DNA from: Medakamo hakoo
Taxonomy: Eukaryota > Chlorophyta > Trebouxiophyceae > Coccomyxaceae
Reading direction: 5' to 3'
DNA length: 64,000 bases
Assembly (NCBI GenBank): GCA_026636295.1
Contig: CP089453.1
Coordinates: forward strand, 558,001-622,000
Below the pieces are notes generated by a model. The model made no database searches. It was not told the DNA's origin and saw nothing but the letters and a program-made list of their open reading frames with translations. Position numbers and translations under genes: made by a program. Shown in pieces: positions 29,931 through 39,406 of the stretch. Every line of letters begins with the position of its first letter. Positions within the stretch are counted from its first letter, which is position 1.

Positions 29931-30837
29931 TCAGCGGTCAGTGGGAATCAGCTCCGCCACGCTCCAGTCCTCGTACGACCCGTCCGGCAGGTGGCGCCGG
30001 ATGATGAACGGGATCTTGCGCTCGCGCAACTCCTTCGTGGCGATGTCCAGGGGGTCGGTCTCGCCGGCCAGCTCGACCATGACGGGGGCGTTCATGCTGG
30101 AGAAGGGGTGTTGGTGGTGGTGTTGGGCGCGGGACGTGAGAGAGGGGGGTGGAGGGGAAAAGACGCCGCCCCGCCCCTCGCCCCCCGCCCTCTTTCGATC
30201 GACCCGCCACAACCCGCCGCCACTCGTCAGGCACTGACACGCCCCTCCTCACCTGATCTGGAGCGCCCGTGTCCCCAGCACCCGGGCCCGCTCGTATTTG
30301 GTCATGTAACGCGTCGTGACCCGCTTCCGGGCGGGTTGGCCCGGCCCGCCGTCGTGCCCAGCGCCGCCGCCGCCGCCGCCCTCGCCGCCTTCGCCGTCCA
30401 CGGCCATGATGTCCACCCGCTCGCCGTCCGGGCCCAGGTCGTCGCCTTCGGCTTCACCGTCGACGAACTAAGTGTTCGTGTGTGTGTGTGTGTGTGTGTG
30501 GGAGAGGCGAGTGAGCAAGAGCACGAGTTTTTTGTGCCGTGGCGGCGGCGGCGGCGCGGTTTTGTAAAAGAGCGCGTGCACGCGCCACGGGAGCGTCAAC
30601 AACAAACGCACCTCCTCCGGGCCGTCGTCGTACTCGGCGTCATAGCTGTGCGTGAGGTGTGGGTGGGAGGCGGTGGATGGCGTGGCTTGTGAGACGAAAA
30701 CGCAGGCGACGGCTCCAATGCTGGCCGCGCCCTGCAAACGCCACGCCGCGCCTCCACCCCAGGCGCGTGCGTCCGCAGACTGGGCGAGGAGCGGACACTC
30801 ACCCGGCGTCGCCGCCGTAGTCCTCGTCGTCGGCCAT
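29931..30837 (-). CDS. RPB6: RNA polymerase I/II/III shared subunit RPB6
   Basis: A small common subunit of all three nuclear RNA polymerases that stabilises the clamp. Four exons on the minus strand: 30837-30803, 30645-30612, 30467-30253 and 30096-29931, about 149 residues. The acidic N-terminus ([23 protein letters not shown]) is spread over the first two mini-exons. The conserved core is [23 protein letters not shown], then [43 protein letters not shown] and ELIPTD. A Gly run sits before the core. The introns contain (GT)n (near 30480) and T tracts. Divergent with the alanyl-tRNA synthetase gene, 182 bp apart. Confidence 0.96.
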
Positions 30838-31019
30838 CGATGGCCGACGCGTTTGTCCGAGCCGTTTTTGCGCTCTGAAGCGAAAGAGAGGTCTGAACCG
30901 TAGGCCAGCGCTCGCTTCCTCCCAAGGCTGCGAGCACACTCACACACCTCTTTTCCCCGTCCGTCTTCCGCAAGCAGACGGCGTCCTGCGCATTCGCGTG
31001 CAACACACACTCCGCCTCA

Positions 31020-34000
31020 ATGCCCGCCACCTTACGCGCGCCCGCGCTGGCGGCCTTACCCGCCCGCTTAGCGGCCGCGCTGGGCGGCGTCGACCTTGTC
31101 GTCCCGCCCTTCACGGCCGGCGTCACCAACGCCACGCCGTCGTACAAAGCCTTATCGCCCGGTGGAGAGGTGCGCTTGGTGACCGAGCTTGCCGCCGCCG
31201 GATTGAGAAAGCCGAGGGACACGGCGTGGCACGCGCCCCGTGTGCCTCTCGTCTTTTGCTTGCGGTCGATCAATCGGCGCCTTCTCTCTCACGCGCCATC
31301 CCCCGCCCATCAACCTCCACCAACCCCAGTTCCCTCTCCTGGTGCCGGCCGACGGCGGGTCCCCCATCACCGGCGCGTCCGCCATTCTGGCTGCTTTAGG
31401 TGCGGCCACGCCTGCCGACGCGTCGGCGGCCGAGCAATGGGCGTCGCTGGCGGACAAGCTGGCCGGCCCAGCGGCGGCCCTGGTCGAGCCCCTGGCGGGC
31501 GAGCGGGCGGCGCGGGACGGCGAGGCTGAGGCGGCCATCGCCGACCTGAAAAGGTGAGCTTTGGGGCGAAAACAGCGCCGGGTCGCGCTGTTTTCGCCGT
31601 CCGCCGTCCGCCCCGACGCGCGCTCGCACCCGACGACCTCCATTCCCACCCACCCTGTCTGTCCCTCCATCCCATCCCCACCCCCAGCCTCCTCCCGCCC
31701 CTGGAGGCCGCCCTGGCCTCCTCCGCCGCCGCCGGCCCCTTCCTGGTCGGGCCCGCCCCCACGACGGCGGACGCGGCGCTCGCCGGCGTCTTGGCCCCCG
31801 TCTTTGTGACGCCGGCGGGTAAGGGCCTGGCGGGCGAATTCCCGCGCGCCGCGGCGCACGCGTCGGCGCTCCTGGCCCACCCGCCGGTCCGCGCCGCCCT
31901 GGCCGCCGCCGCGGCCCCGCCTCCCCCAGGCGCTGGCGATGCCGAGCCGTTGGCTGCCTTCCCGGCCGTCTACCCGGCCTGGTCCGGCGCGCGGACGCGG
32001 GCCACCTTCATCGAGTTTTTCGAGGGCAAGGCCCACACGGCCGTGCCCTCGTCGCCCGTCGTCCCGCTCAACGACCCGACCCTGCTGTTCGCCAACGCGG
32101 GCATGAACCAGTTCAAGCCCATCTTCTTGGGGACGGCCGACCCGGGGTCAGACCTGGCCAAGCTGTCCCGGGCGGTGGACGCCCAAAAATGCATCCGGGC
32201 GGGGGGCAAGCACAACGACCTCGACGACGTCGGCCGCGACGTCTACCACCACACCTTTTTCGAGATGATGGGCAACTGGAGCTTTGGCGACTACTTCAAG
32301 GCCGAGTCCATCGCCTGGGCGTGGGAGCTGCTGACGGGCGTGTTCGGCCTGGACCCGTCCCGCCTGTACGCGACGTACTTTGGCGGCGACGAGGCGCAGG
32401 GCCTGGCGCCCGACACGGAAGCGCGCGACATCTGGCACAAGTACCTCCCGCCGTCCCGCGTCCTGCCCTACGGCTGCAAGGACAATTTCTGGGAGATGGG
32501 CGAGGTGGGGCCGTGCGGGCCCTGCACCGAGATCCACTACGACCGGGTGGGCGGCGGCCGGGACGCGGCCGCCCTCGTCAACGCGGACGACCCCGACGTC
32601 CTGGAAGTCTGGAACCTGGTCTTCATCCAGTTCAACCGGGAGGACGACGGGTCGTTGCGGCCGCTGCCCGCCCGGCACGTGGACACGGGCCTGGGCCTGG
32701 AACGCCTGACGTCCGTGCTGCAGGGCAAGATGTCCAACTACGGGACGGACCTGTTTGCGCCGCTGTTTGACGCGATTCGCGAGGTCGCGGGCGGGGCCAA
32801 GGCGGGCCTGGCCCCCTACGGCGACGCCGTCGGGCGCGCCGACGCGGACGGCCGGGACATGGCGTACCGCGTCGTCGCCGACCACGCCCGCACGCTGTCC
32901 TTCGCCATCGCCGACGGCGCCCGGCCCGGGCCGGACGGGCGGGAGTACGTGCTGCGCCGCGTGCTGCGCCGCGCGGTGCGGTATGGGCGCGAAACGCTCG
33001 GCGCGCCCGAAGGCTTCTTCGCCCGCCTGGTCGGGACGGTCGTGTCCGTCATGGGGCCCGCCTACCCCGAGCTGGTGGCCGCGGAGCCCACCATCCACGC
33101 CGTCATCGCGGACGAGGAAGCGTCCTTCTCCCGCACGCTGGTCAAGGGCCTGGACACTTTCAAGAAGCTCGCGGCCAAGGTGCCAGCTGGCGGCACGCTG
33201 CCCGGCCCGGACGCGTTCCTGCTGTGGGACACGTTCGGTTTCCCGCTGGACCTGACGACGCTCATGGCCGAGGAGGCGGGCTTGACCGTGGATGCGCCGG
33301 GCTTTGAAGCCGCGATGGCGGCCCAGCGCGCGCGGTCGCGCGCCGACCGCAAGGGCCCCGGCGGCGCGCCGCGCCTGAAATTCGAGGCGGAAGCGACGGC
33401 GCACCTGGCGGACACTGGCGTCCCCCTCACCGACGACTCGCCCAAGTACGCGCCCGAACCGCTGGCCGCCAAGGTCCTGGCCATCCTGACGGCCGGGCCG
33501 GCCGGCTTTGTGACCTCCACGGCCGACGCGCCGGCCGACGGGTCGGCCGTCGGCGTCGTGCTGGACAAGACGCCTTTCTACGCCGAAGCCGGCGGCCAGG
33601 TCGCCGACACGGGCGAGCTGGTGGGTGGCGGCGGCGAGGCGTTGCCCGTCGGCGACGTCATCTCCGCCGCCGGCTACGTCCTGCACGTGTGCCACCCGGC
33701 GGGCGCCGGGGCGAGCGAGGACGGCGGCGCGCCGGCCGCGGCTGCGGCCCCGTTCCCCCTCCTGTCTGTCGGCGACACCGTGACCGCGACCATCGACGCC
33801 GCCCGCCGGGCCGCCATCGCGCCCAACCACACGTTCACCCACATCCTCAACCACGCCCTCCGTTCCGTCCTGGGCGCCGGCGTCGACCAAAAGGGGTCGG
33901 TCGTCGACCCGGACCGGCTGCGCTTCGACTTTTCGCACAACGGCGCGGTCGACCCCGCCGCGCTGGGCAAGGTCGAAGCCCTGTGCCGGGACGCCGTGTC

Positions 34001-34904
34001 CGCGTCCTCGCCCGTCTTCACGGAGGAAGTGCCGCTGGCCACCGCGCGCGAGCTCCCCGGCGTGCGGGCCATGTTTGGCGAAGCCTACCCGGACCCCGTG
34101 CGCGTCGTGTCGGTCGGCGCGACCGTGGCCGACCTGCTGGCGGGCAAGGCCGACGGCAACGGCTTGTCCGTCGAGTTTTGCGGTGGGACGCACCTGGCCA
34201 ACACCAGCCAGGCGGGCGCGTTTGCCCTGGTGACGGAGGAGGGCATCGCCAAGGGCGTGCGGCGCGTCGTCGCGCTGACGGGGCCGGCGGCGGTGGAGGC
34301 GATCGCCGCGGGCGAGGCGTTGGCCGCGCAGGCCGCGGCCGCCGGCTCCCTGACCGGCCCGGCCCTGGAAGCCGCCATCACGGCCCTGCGCCATGGCGTG
34401 GAGGGGACGACCGCGCCCGCGGCCGTGAAAGCGGCCGTGCGCACGGAGTTGGCGGGCCTGGTCAAGAAAGCGGCGGAAGGCGCGAAAGCCGCGGCGGGCG
34501 CGGCTGCCGCGGCTGCGGAAGCGGCCGCCGGCGCGGCCGCCGCCGCCGCCGCCGCGGCCGGCGCCCGGTTCACGACCATCCGCCTGGACGGCGTGGGCGC
34601 CGACCCCAAAGCCGCCGCCGCCGCCTGGGCGGCCGCCCAAAAGGCGGCGCCCGGCGTGGCGGCCCTCATCGCCGCGGCCGACGCGCCCGGCGCGCCCAAG
34701 GCCAAGGCCATTCTCTTGGCGGGCGTCCCGGCCGACCTGGCGCCGTCCCTGCCCGCCGGCCCCTGGGTGGGCGCCGCGCTGGCGGTGGTGGGCGGCAAGG
34801 GCGGCGGCAAGCCGACGCTGGCGCAGGGCCAGGGGCCGGACGTGGGGAAGGTGGAGGAGGCGTTAGCTGCGGGCGCGGCGTGGGCGGCGGAGAAGCTGGG
34901 GTGA
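31020..34904 (+). CDS. AARS: alanyl-tRNA synthetase with a GST-like N-terminal extension
   Basis: A class II synthetase that charges tRNA-Ala and edits mischarged Ser/Gly. Exons 31020-31169, 31330-31553 and 31688-34904 give about 1,196 residues, some 200 more than usual. Residues 1-220 look like a degenerate glutathione-S-transferase fold: [23 protein letters not shown] resembles the thioredoxin-like half, and [14 protein letters not shown]...[21 protein letters not shown] the helical half. The synthetase proper begins [17 protein letters not shown] and holds [41 protein letters not shown] and [14 protein letters not shown]. The editing site is [12 protein letters not shown] (near residue 840) with [11 protein letters not shown] (near 957), giving the zinc/editing Cys and His residues. 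An Ala-rich helix leads to the C-Ala domain. Confidence 0.95.
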
Positions 34905-35005
34905 GGGGGGCGGGGAGATGGGTGTCGGGCGACCAGAGCGTTTTTTTTGGCTTTCGGTCTTGCAAAGCGCGCGAAAAACGCGAACAAAGAAAGTGTGTGT
35001 CGGTC

Positions 35006-36018
35006 ATGGGTAACCACGCTTCCAGCCTTCGCGATGGCCTCCAGGACGATTACGACACCGCGCTCAACGCCCGCGGCGGTGGCGGCGGCAGCGTGCCCTG
35101 CGGCTGCGGCGCGGCGCCGAGTTGTTCGGGAGGCGGGCCGAGCTGTCGATGCGCGTCGGCGCGCGGCCTGGCCGTCTCGGAGCTGGGCCGCCTGCGGTCT
35201 GCGCGCCGGGCGTTTGACGTCGGGCCACTGTCCGTGCCCCTGCTCATGGTCCTGGATAGGTGAGGGGCGGAGGAGGCGTGTGCGGACGGGCGGGCGGGCG
35301 CCCGCGTTTCACGCTTTTTTTGTCGTCTTCGCAGGCCCTCGGTCAGTTTCAACCCGCCCCTTTCCCCCCCTCGACAAAAAAAAACAGCGACCGCGACGGC
35401 CTGGTCTCCTTTGAAGAGCTGGCGTCCTTTGCCACAGCCGCCGCCAGCGTGGCGTCCGCTTGTCCCTCCACGCCCTTTGCAGCCGCTGTGCGTGGCTTTG
35501 CCGCCCTCGCCGCCGCCGCCGAGCTTGGCAGCGGCGGTGGCGGCGCGGCCGCCACTTCCGTTGGCCGGTGGCTCGCTCGCGCCGCGGCCGCGGATGACGG
35601 CGTGTGTGGGCGCACACCACCCCGCTCTGACCTGGTCAGCCGGCAGGCCGTCGCGGCCATTGTGGGGTTGCTCGTGTCGGGCGGCGGAGAAGAAGAAGGC
35701 GAGGACGGGGAGGAGGGAGCGGGGTGCGACGCGCGCGCTGCCCTCCACCAGCCCGACCCGCCCGGCTTTGCTGCCCTGTTCGACGCCTTGCAAGCCGCAG
35801 CGGAAGCGGGAGGCAACCTGGACCCACTGGACGCTGCCTTGGACGACTGGCTGCCGTCCTCGGCGCTGGCGGCGTTGGGTGAGGGCGCGGCGGCCGGGTT
35901 GGGCGGGCTGCTGGCTAGAGTGGTCGGCGGGGGGGAGCGGCGGCCTGCGCCTCCCGCCGGCACCTGCCACGCCCTGGTGCGGGCGCTGGGCGTGGCAGAG
36001 ATGCCGGCGGCCGCGTGA
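35006..36018 (+). CDS. EF-hand protein with predicted N-myristoylation signal
   Basis: Exons 35006-35259 and 35388-36018 give 294 residues. The start MGNHASSL satisfies the N-myristoylation consensus (Gly2, Ser6), and a Cys-rich stretch (CGCGAAPSCSGGGPSCRC) follows, possibly palmitoylated. One clear EF-hand loop, DSDRDGLVSFEE (residues 83-94), is split by the intron, with the Ser codon shared. Its calcium ligands at positions 1, 3, 5 and 12 are D, D, D and E. A second paired loop is not obvious; GNLDPLDAALDDW near residue 225 may be a degenerate partner. The rest is Ala/Gly-rich helix. The gene follows alanyl-tRNA synthetase on the same strand after 101 bp. A membrane-tethered calcium-responsive role is an inference. 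Confidence 0.75.
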
Positions 36019-36083
36019 AAAAGCTTGGGACGAGGGGAAGAGGGGACCTAGGCGGCGCTTGTTACAGAAGGCAAAACAAAAAA

Positions 36084-36632
36084 CTAGAGGATGGAGAGCG
36101 AGACCGCGCCGACCGCCGCCAGGACGGCGCCCAAGCAAGCCAGCGCCACGGCGCTCGCCAGCCGCGCCGACCTCTTCCCATCCCCGCCACTCAGCCTGCC
36201 CAGCGCGCTCCCGACCGCCGGCATGAGGGCCAGGATGAACGCGGAGCGCGGCGCCTTTGTGGCCAGGCCGGACGCGTAGGCCGCCCCCCACGCCGCCGCC
36301 GCGCGCGCCGGGCCGGCGGTGGTGGTTTTGAGGCTCTGGGCGGCGAGCGTGAAGGTGGCCAAGTACCAGGCTGCATTTGCGAGGGCCATGGCGGCCAGGC
36401 CGGCCGGGCCCGCAGCGGCGGCAGCCGACCGCAGGCGGGCGGTGAAGGAGGAGGCAGGTCTGGTTTGCGTGTCGGCGCGTTGGCCGCGCGACCGAAATCG
36501 AGCGGCTCCTGAGCCGCCGTCGAAGCCAGCTGAGCCCGAGGAGGCGCGAAGTATGCAGCGGCGAGGGCACGGCCTCGTGCGTGGGGGCGGCGGCGCCGGC
36601 CGGGCGGCCCGAAAGAGTGCGGGTGCATGCAT
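36084..36632 (-). CDS. predicted plastid-targeted multi-pass membrane protein
   Basis: A single frame of 182 residues ending in TAG. The first 60-70 residues ([30 protein letters not shown]) are rich in Arg, Ser and Ala and lack acids, typical of a transit peptide. Three to four hydrophobic segments follow: [54 protein letters not shown] and ASAVALACLGAVLAAVGAVS. No family is firmly recognised; the WYLATF...ATKAPRSA style recalls small plant plastid envelope proteins. It ends 65 bp from the EF-hand gene stop and starts 115 bp from the APEM9-like gene, divergent. Confidence 0.65.
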   Translation of the reverse strand: MHAPALFRAARPAPPPPRTRPCPRRCILRASSGSAGFDGGSGAARFRSRGQRADTQTRPASSFTARLRSAAAAAGPAGLAAMALANAAWYLATFTLAAQSLKTTTAGPARAAAAWGAAYASGLATKAPRSAFILALMPAVGSALGRLSGGDGKRSARLASAVALACLGAVLAAVGAVSLSIL

Positions 36633-36747
36633 TGTTTGGATGGAGTGTGGATGTCTCCCTGTCTCGTCACACACTATCTCATCCTTTTTTTTCCCGTCAC
36701 GGGGTGTGTGAGAGGACACAGGGCGTTTCACCCTCCCACGCATTACA

Positions 36748-38174
36748 ATGCCGGCCAGCCGCCTGGCGTCCTCCGCCTCGGCGACCACCTCGCCCGCGGC
36801 TGCTCAAGCCGCCGGCGCGGAACGCGCCCTGGTCCTGGGCGACTGGAGTTCGGCCGCCGAGCTCGGCCTGTCAGCTCTAGCCAGTGGCGGGGGCGGCGCT
36901 GCTGCCGCCCGGGGTGGGTGTGTCGCCGTCCAAGCCCTGTTTGAGCTGGGGCGGTGAGTTGGAGAGTGTGGTTGGGGCGCTGGGGGCGGCCCGCGCGTGT
37001 CCGCCCGCACGGCGTGAATGTCTCTCACGAACGGCGCACCATCTCTCCAAATAACAGTTTCGACGAAGCCCACCCGGGCCTGGTGGCCGGCTTTGGCCAC
37101 GCCCTGGCCATTCCGCCGGACGTGCTCATGCTGTGGTGAGTGGTGTGGGGTGGGCACGAGCGGCGGGCGGGGCGCAATGCGCAGGCTCTCGTTTTTTTTC
37201 TTGCGCCCCGACCCACCAACCCCGCTGACGCGACACGCCCTCCCGCCCTCCCACAAAACACGCACACACCCAAACACAGGGCCGCCCTGGGCTTGGACGC
37301 GGGTTGCGCGTCCACCGTCGCCGCCGAGCTGGCGGCCTACCTGGACGCGGCGGCCGTGCCGGGCGGGCGGGGCCCCCCACCCCGGACGAGCAGCGGGGGT
37401 GGGGGCGGGCCCGCCACCGCGCCGCCGCCCCTCCCGCCGCCCGCGCCGCCGGCCGGGCCCGTCCTGACGCGGGAGCAGTACGAGACGGCCGCCCGGCTGC
37501 TCCTCGTTGAAGCCCTGTGCCGCGAAGCGGGCCGCCCGGACGACGCGGTCGCCTGGGCCGACGGCGGCGGCCTGGCCCCGCTCTCGGCCGAGCGCGCGGC
37601 CGCGCTGCGGGGTGAGCTCGGCAGCGCGGCCGCGGCGGCGCGCGCGGGCGCGGCGGTGGCGGCGGAACGGGCGGCGATGGTGAGCGACACCGGCGCGGGT
37701 GCAGAAGCGCCGCCGGCTGCTGCCCGCCCCGCCGTCGGCGTGCCGCCGTCGGCGTTTGAAGTCTCGCCCACGCCCGCGGTGGTCGAGCCCCGGCCCCCCG
37801 CGCCCGCGCTGTCGGACGGCGCTCCAGCCGGCCTGGGCGGCGGCCCGACCGTGGCCCTGGGCCCAGGCGGCCTGGGGCCCGTCGCCCGGTCCGCGTCCTT
37901 CCTGGCCGCGACGCCCGAACGGTTGGCGGACCTGTGGCGGGGGGCGAGCGAGGACGAGGGTGGCGGTGGCCGCGCGCCCGTGCCGCCGCCGCCGGCGCCG
38001 CCGCCGCCGCTCCTGTCCGGCTTCCACGCGGCGGCGGCAGCGGCGGCGGCGGGCGTCATTGCCTACGCGGCCTTTGCCGAGCGGCGGGCCCTGGGGCGGG
38101 CCCTGCGGTCGGCGGCCGCGCGGCTCGGGATGGTTGAGGCGGCGCGTGCGGCCGTCGCGGTCACGACGCGGTGA
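36748..38174 (+). CDS. APEM9/PEX26-like tail-anchored peroxisomal protein
   Basis: Exons 36748-36953, 37058-37135 and 37280-38174 give 392 residues. The N-terminal 150 residues have TPR-like helices (GDWSSAAELGLSALA, VAVQALFELGRFDEAHPGLV). A second helical block (YETAARLLLVEALCREAGRPD, DDAVAWADGGGLAPLSAERAAALRGEL) matches the layout of plant APEM9, the anchor for the PEX1-PEX6 receptor-export ATPase. A long Pro/Gly linker follows. The C-terminus has one membrane span ([20 protein letters not shown]) and a basic tail, as in tail-anchored PEX26/Pex15 functional equivalents. Sequence similarity in this group is low, so the call rests on architecture. A generic tail-anchored TPR protein is the alternative. 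Confidence 0.5.
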
Positions 38175-38483
38175 AAAAGAGGGCGCAGAGGGCCAGGCAG
38201 CATTTGACAGCGGGATAACAGGCAGCGGGGCGCACACGCGAGCGCGCACGAGAGAGAGGCAGCCCACACACGCGTGTGCGAGAGAACAAAAAGAAGAGAC
38301 AGCCCGGGGGAGAGGGAGCGAGACAGCCCTGGGGCCGCGAAGGCCAATGAAAAACCAACGCGTCCCTGTTTTTTTTTCCTTTCGAACAAACAAGGACACT
38401 GGGACGACAGACAACGTCACACGCGCACGCACCGCACACACACGCACTGGCCTCACCCTAAGACGAACAAAAGACAACGCGCC
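38175..38483. other. intergenic region between convergent APEM9-like and starch-binding genes
   Basis: 309 bp, purine-rich and with clustered CACACGCGTGTG and GAGAGAGGC words near 38255-38285 and ACACACACGC near 38435. The purine-rich half and the CA-rich half flank a run of nine T near 38370. No gene is seen. Confidence 0.6.
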
Positions 38484-39272
38484 TCATTCCACCCACGCCC
38501 ACCCGCCGGCCTCTCCATCCTGCCCGGCCGGCACCTCCACCCGGGCACACCGCCCGCGCCGCACGGTGAACACGCCGCCGCCGTCCATGGCGTAGTGGGA
38601 CCCTTGCGGCGCGTAGGGGTCGGGCGAGTCCCAGGACCCGCGCCCGTCCGTGAAGACGCAGCGCACGCGGCCCGCCGACGGAATGGTCAGCGCGCGCCAG
38701 TGGCCGTCGGCGGCGCGCGGCGCGGGCAGCGGGATGTCGCCCCACTCGCCGCCGTCGATCGAGCAGTGCGCGTACGCCGCCTCCCAGCCCGTCTTGTACA
38801 GGATGGTGGTGGTGGTGGACGGTCCGTGTTCGCTGCCTGCGGGCGCGGGGCGCAGCGACGCGAGTTCGGCCTCTGTTGGATGATGGGAGGGGGTTGTCCG
38901 GGTGAGGGGGGCGGCGGGAAGCAAGGGCGTGGGGAAGGGGAGGGATGCTGTGCGTGTGTTTTTTTGTTGGGAGGAGGGGGGGGCCGGCGTTGCTGCCCTC
39001 CCACATCCCTCAAGCTCACCCAGCTCGCTGATGCGCGCCTTAGCCGTGTCCAGCTCGCTGGCCAGAGCGCGTGTCCTGGCCACGGCGGCCTGGGCTGCCG
39101 CGACGGAGGCGGTACGCTGTGCGGCTGTTGAGGTGGATGGAGGCGCGTCCGGCACGGGCGCCGGGCGCACGGGCGCCGGGACGGGGACGGCGCCGGGTAC
39201 AGGAGGCCGCGCCCGTCCAGATGCGGCGGCCGCGCCGCTGGGAGGGCCGGATGAGAGTCGCAAGCGGAGCAT
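38484..39272 (-). CDS. coiled-coil protein with a C-terminal CBM53-like starch-binding domain
   Basis: Exons 39272-39020 and 38872-38484 give 213 residues. Residues 1-50 (MLRLRLSSGPPSGAAAASGR and a Pro/Val stretch) look like a plastid transit peptide. Residues 55-95 form a short coiled coil (ARTRALASELDTAKARISELGE). The C-terminal 100 residues match the CBM25/53 fold of starch synthase III and similar proteins: TILYKTGWEAAYAHCSIDGG, then a strand-rich block, RVRCVFTDGRGSWDSPDPYA and YAMDGGGVFTV. The Trp and Tyr residues expected to stack on glucan are present (KTGWEAAY, GSWDS). No catalytic domain is attached, so a starch-granule tethering or initiation role, as for PTST-type proteins, is an inference. 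Divergent from the hydrolase gene by 134 bp. Confidence 0.78.
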   Translation of the reverse strand: MLRLRLSSGPPSGAAAASGRARPPVPGAVPVPAPVRPAPVPDAPPSTSTAAQRTASVAAAQAAVARTRALASELDTAKARISELGELEGCGRAATPAPPSSQQKNTRTASLPFPTPLLPAAPLTRTTPSHHPTEAELASLRPAPAGSEHGPSTTTTILYKTGWEAAYAHCSIDGGEWGDIPLPAPRAADGHWRALTIPSAGRVRCVFTDGRGSWDSPDPYAPQGSHYAMDGGGVFTVRRGRCARVEVPAGQDGEAGGWAWVE

Positions 39273-39406
39273 TTTTTTTATTGGAAAGACTGAACCGGCG
39301 TCGAGCGTTCACACGCGCCGAACAAAAGCGAGAGAAAAACTCTCTCCCGGCGCGGGGCGCCGACAGAGAACCCCTTCCTCTCCTGCCTCTCTCATCGACG
39401 CCGACC

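Noticed and set aside
34485-34570. Ala-rich stretch of alanyl-tRNA synthetase as an extra domain
   Set aside because: It is a GCC/GCG homopolymer-type expansion in the helical linker before C-Ala, like the tracts in many genes here.
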